From Bacteroidota bacterium (GTDB lineage: Bacteria; Bacteroidota; Bacteroidia; Flavobacteriales; Weeksellaceae), in assembly GCA_023426625.1 (NCBI GenBank), contig JAFAAJ010000282.1, forward strand, positions 1-14,660: a DNA stretch of 14,660 nt, in the 5' to 3' direction. Both the position numbers and the translations under genes were made by a program. Positions 14,308 through 14,660 of the stretch are shown piece by piece. The notes under the pieces are model-generated. The model saw only the letters and a list, made by a program, of their open reading frames with translations, ran no database searches and was not told the origin of the DNA. Positions within the stretch are counted from its first letter, which is position 1, and each line of letters starts with the position of its first letter.

Positions 14308-14660
14308 TTACATATGGATCGGTCTTTTTGCCGTTGCATCCAATGCTGCTTCTTTGATAGCTTCTGCATACGTTGGGTGAGCGTGAGAACTTCTTGCGAT
14401 GTCTTCTGCGCTTGCACGGAATTCCATAGCGATAACTCCTTCTGCGATAAGGTCTGCTGCTCTTGCTCCCACAATGTGCATTCCTAATACTTCATCTGTT
14501 TTTTCATCAGCGATGATCTTCACCAATCCGTCAACATCACCACTTGCACGGCTTCTTCCTAAAGCCCTCATCGGGAAAGAACCTACTTTGTAAGCTACTC
14601 CTTCTTCTTTCAGTTGCTCTTCTGTTTTACCAACTCCTGCAACTTCCGGCCAAGTATATA
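14308..14660 (-). CDS. lpdA: Dihydrolipoyl dehydrogenase, C-terminal 116 residues (runs off the right edge)
   Basis: The minus-strand frame is open from the window edge and ends at the TAA at 14308-14310. It reads YTWPEVAGVGKTEEQLKEEG, then VAYKVGSFPMRALGRSRAS, GLVKIIADEKTDEVLGMHIVG and SSHAHPTYAEAIKEAALD. This is the dimerisation domain of the E3 subunit of 2-oxoacid dehydrogenase and glycine-cleavage complexes, which re-oxidises dihydrolipoamide with NAD+ through FAD and a disulfide. The HAHPTYAE segment holds the His-Glu pair (H of HPT and the E five residues later) that acts as the catalytic base in the partner subunit. The FAD and NAD domains and redox-active cysteines lie outside the window. 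The internal ATG at 14571 is not a start, since conserved lpd sequence continues upstream of it. Confidence 0.95.
   Translation of the reverse strand, partial: YTWPEVAGVGKTEEQLKEEGVAYKVGSFPMRALGRSRASGDVDGLVKIIADEKTDEVLGMHIVGARAADLIAEGVIAMEFRASAEDIARSSHAHPTYAEAIKEAALDATAKRPIHM

Noticed and set aside
14399..14593. A 64-codon plus-strand frame opposite lpdA
   Set aside because: It is antisense to the lpd dimerisation domain and rich in Ala/Ser codons that mirror the real gene.
1..14660. Insertion sequences, prophage, toxin-antitoxin or defence genes, tRNA or rRNA genes
   Set aside because: No transposase, integrase, inverted terminal repeats, attachment-site-like duplications, cloverleaf or rRNA-like sequence was seen. 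All gaps between genes are shorter than 230 bases and are explained by promoters and terminators.

Overview
The window looks like chromosomal DNA from a flavobacterium, most likely of the Chryseobacterium/Elizabethkingia type (Bacteroidota, Weeksellaceae). The evidence is an AT-rich composition, perfect Bacteroidota -7 boxes (TAnnTTTG) with short leaders, almost no Shine-Dalgarno sequences, a type IX secretion (T9SS) type B sorting domain on a large surface protein, and four signal peptides that all end just before a glutamine. I see no phage, transposon, CRISPR, tRNA or rRNA sequence. It reads as ordinary core and accessory chromosome rather than a mobile island.

Layout. At the left edge is the N-terminal 90 residues of a single-stranded DNA-binding protein (ssb, minus strand). 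From 495 to 2949 a plus-strand cluster of four closely spaced genes encodes an HPP-family membrane protein, a small zinc-ribbon protein whose start overlaps the previous stop (ATGA), a TIGR01777/YfcH-like NAD(P)-dependent epimerase, and a small exported protein of unknown function. A strong hairpin at 2988-3017 separates this cluster from the convergent efflux operon.

From 9332 down to 3037 (minus strand) lies a complete tripartite efflux operon: a TetR-type regulator, a TolC-family outer-membrane channel, a membrane-fusion (adaptor) protein, and an HAE1-type RND pump with an intact proton-relay set (D401, D402, K934). The three export genes lie 6-7 bases apart. The regulator has a textbook promoter (TTTTG-N19-TATATTTG) containing or flanked by several TTGT/ACAA palindromes, which suggests that it represses its own operon. 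The substrate cannot be read from the sequence.

Divergent from the regulator is a 1110-residue exported protein (9517-12849). It has a predicted seven-bladed beta-propeller, four cysteine-bracketed Ig-like repeats, further Ig/PKD-like modules and a type B T9SS C-terminal domain, so it is probably a cell-surface adhesin or secreted protein. A second perfect hairpin terminator separates it from a convergent minus-strand block: a CvfB-family S1/winged-helix RNA-binding protein, a small exported protein of unknown function, a third hairpin, and the C-terminal part of dihydrolipoyl dehydrogenase (lpdA), which runs off the right edge.

No clearly new multi-gene system is visible. The points most worth checking are the palindrome cluster at the efflux operon promoter, the propeller-plus-Ig architecture of the T9SS protein, the uncharacterised zinc-ribbon gene coupled to the HPP gene, and a start-codon correction for cvfB forced by its promoter.
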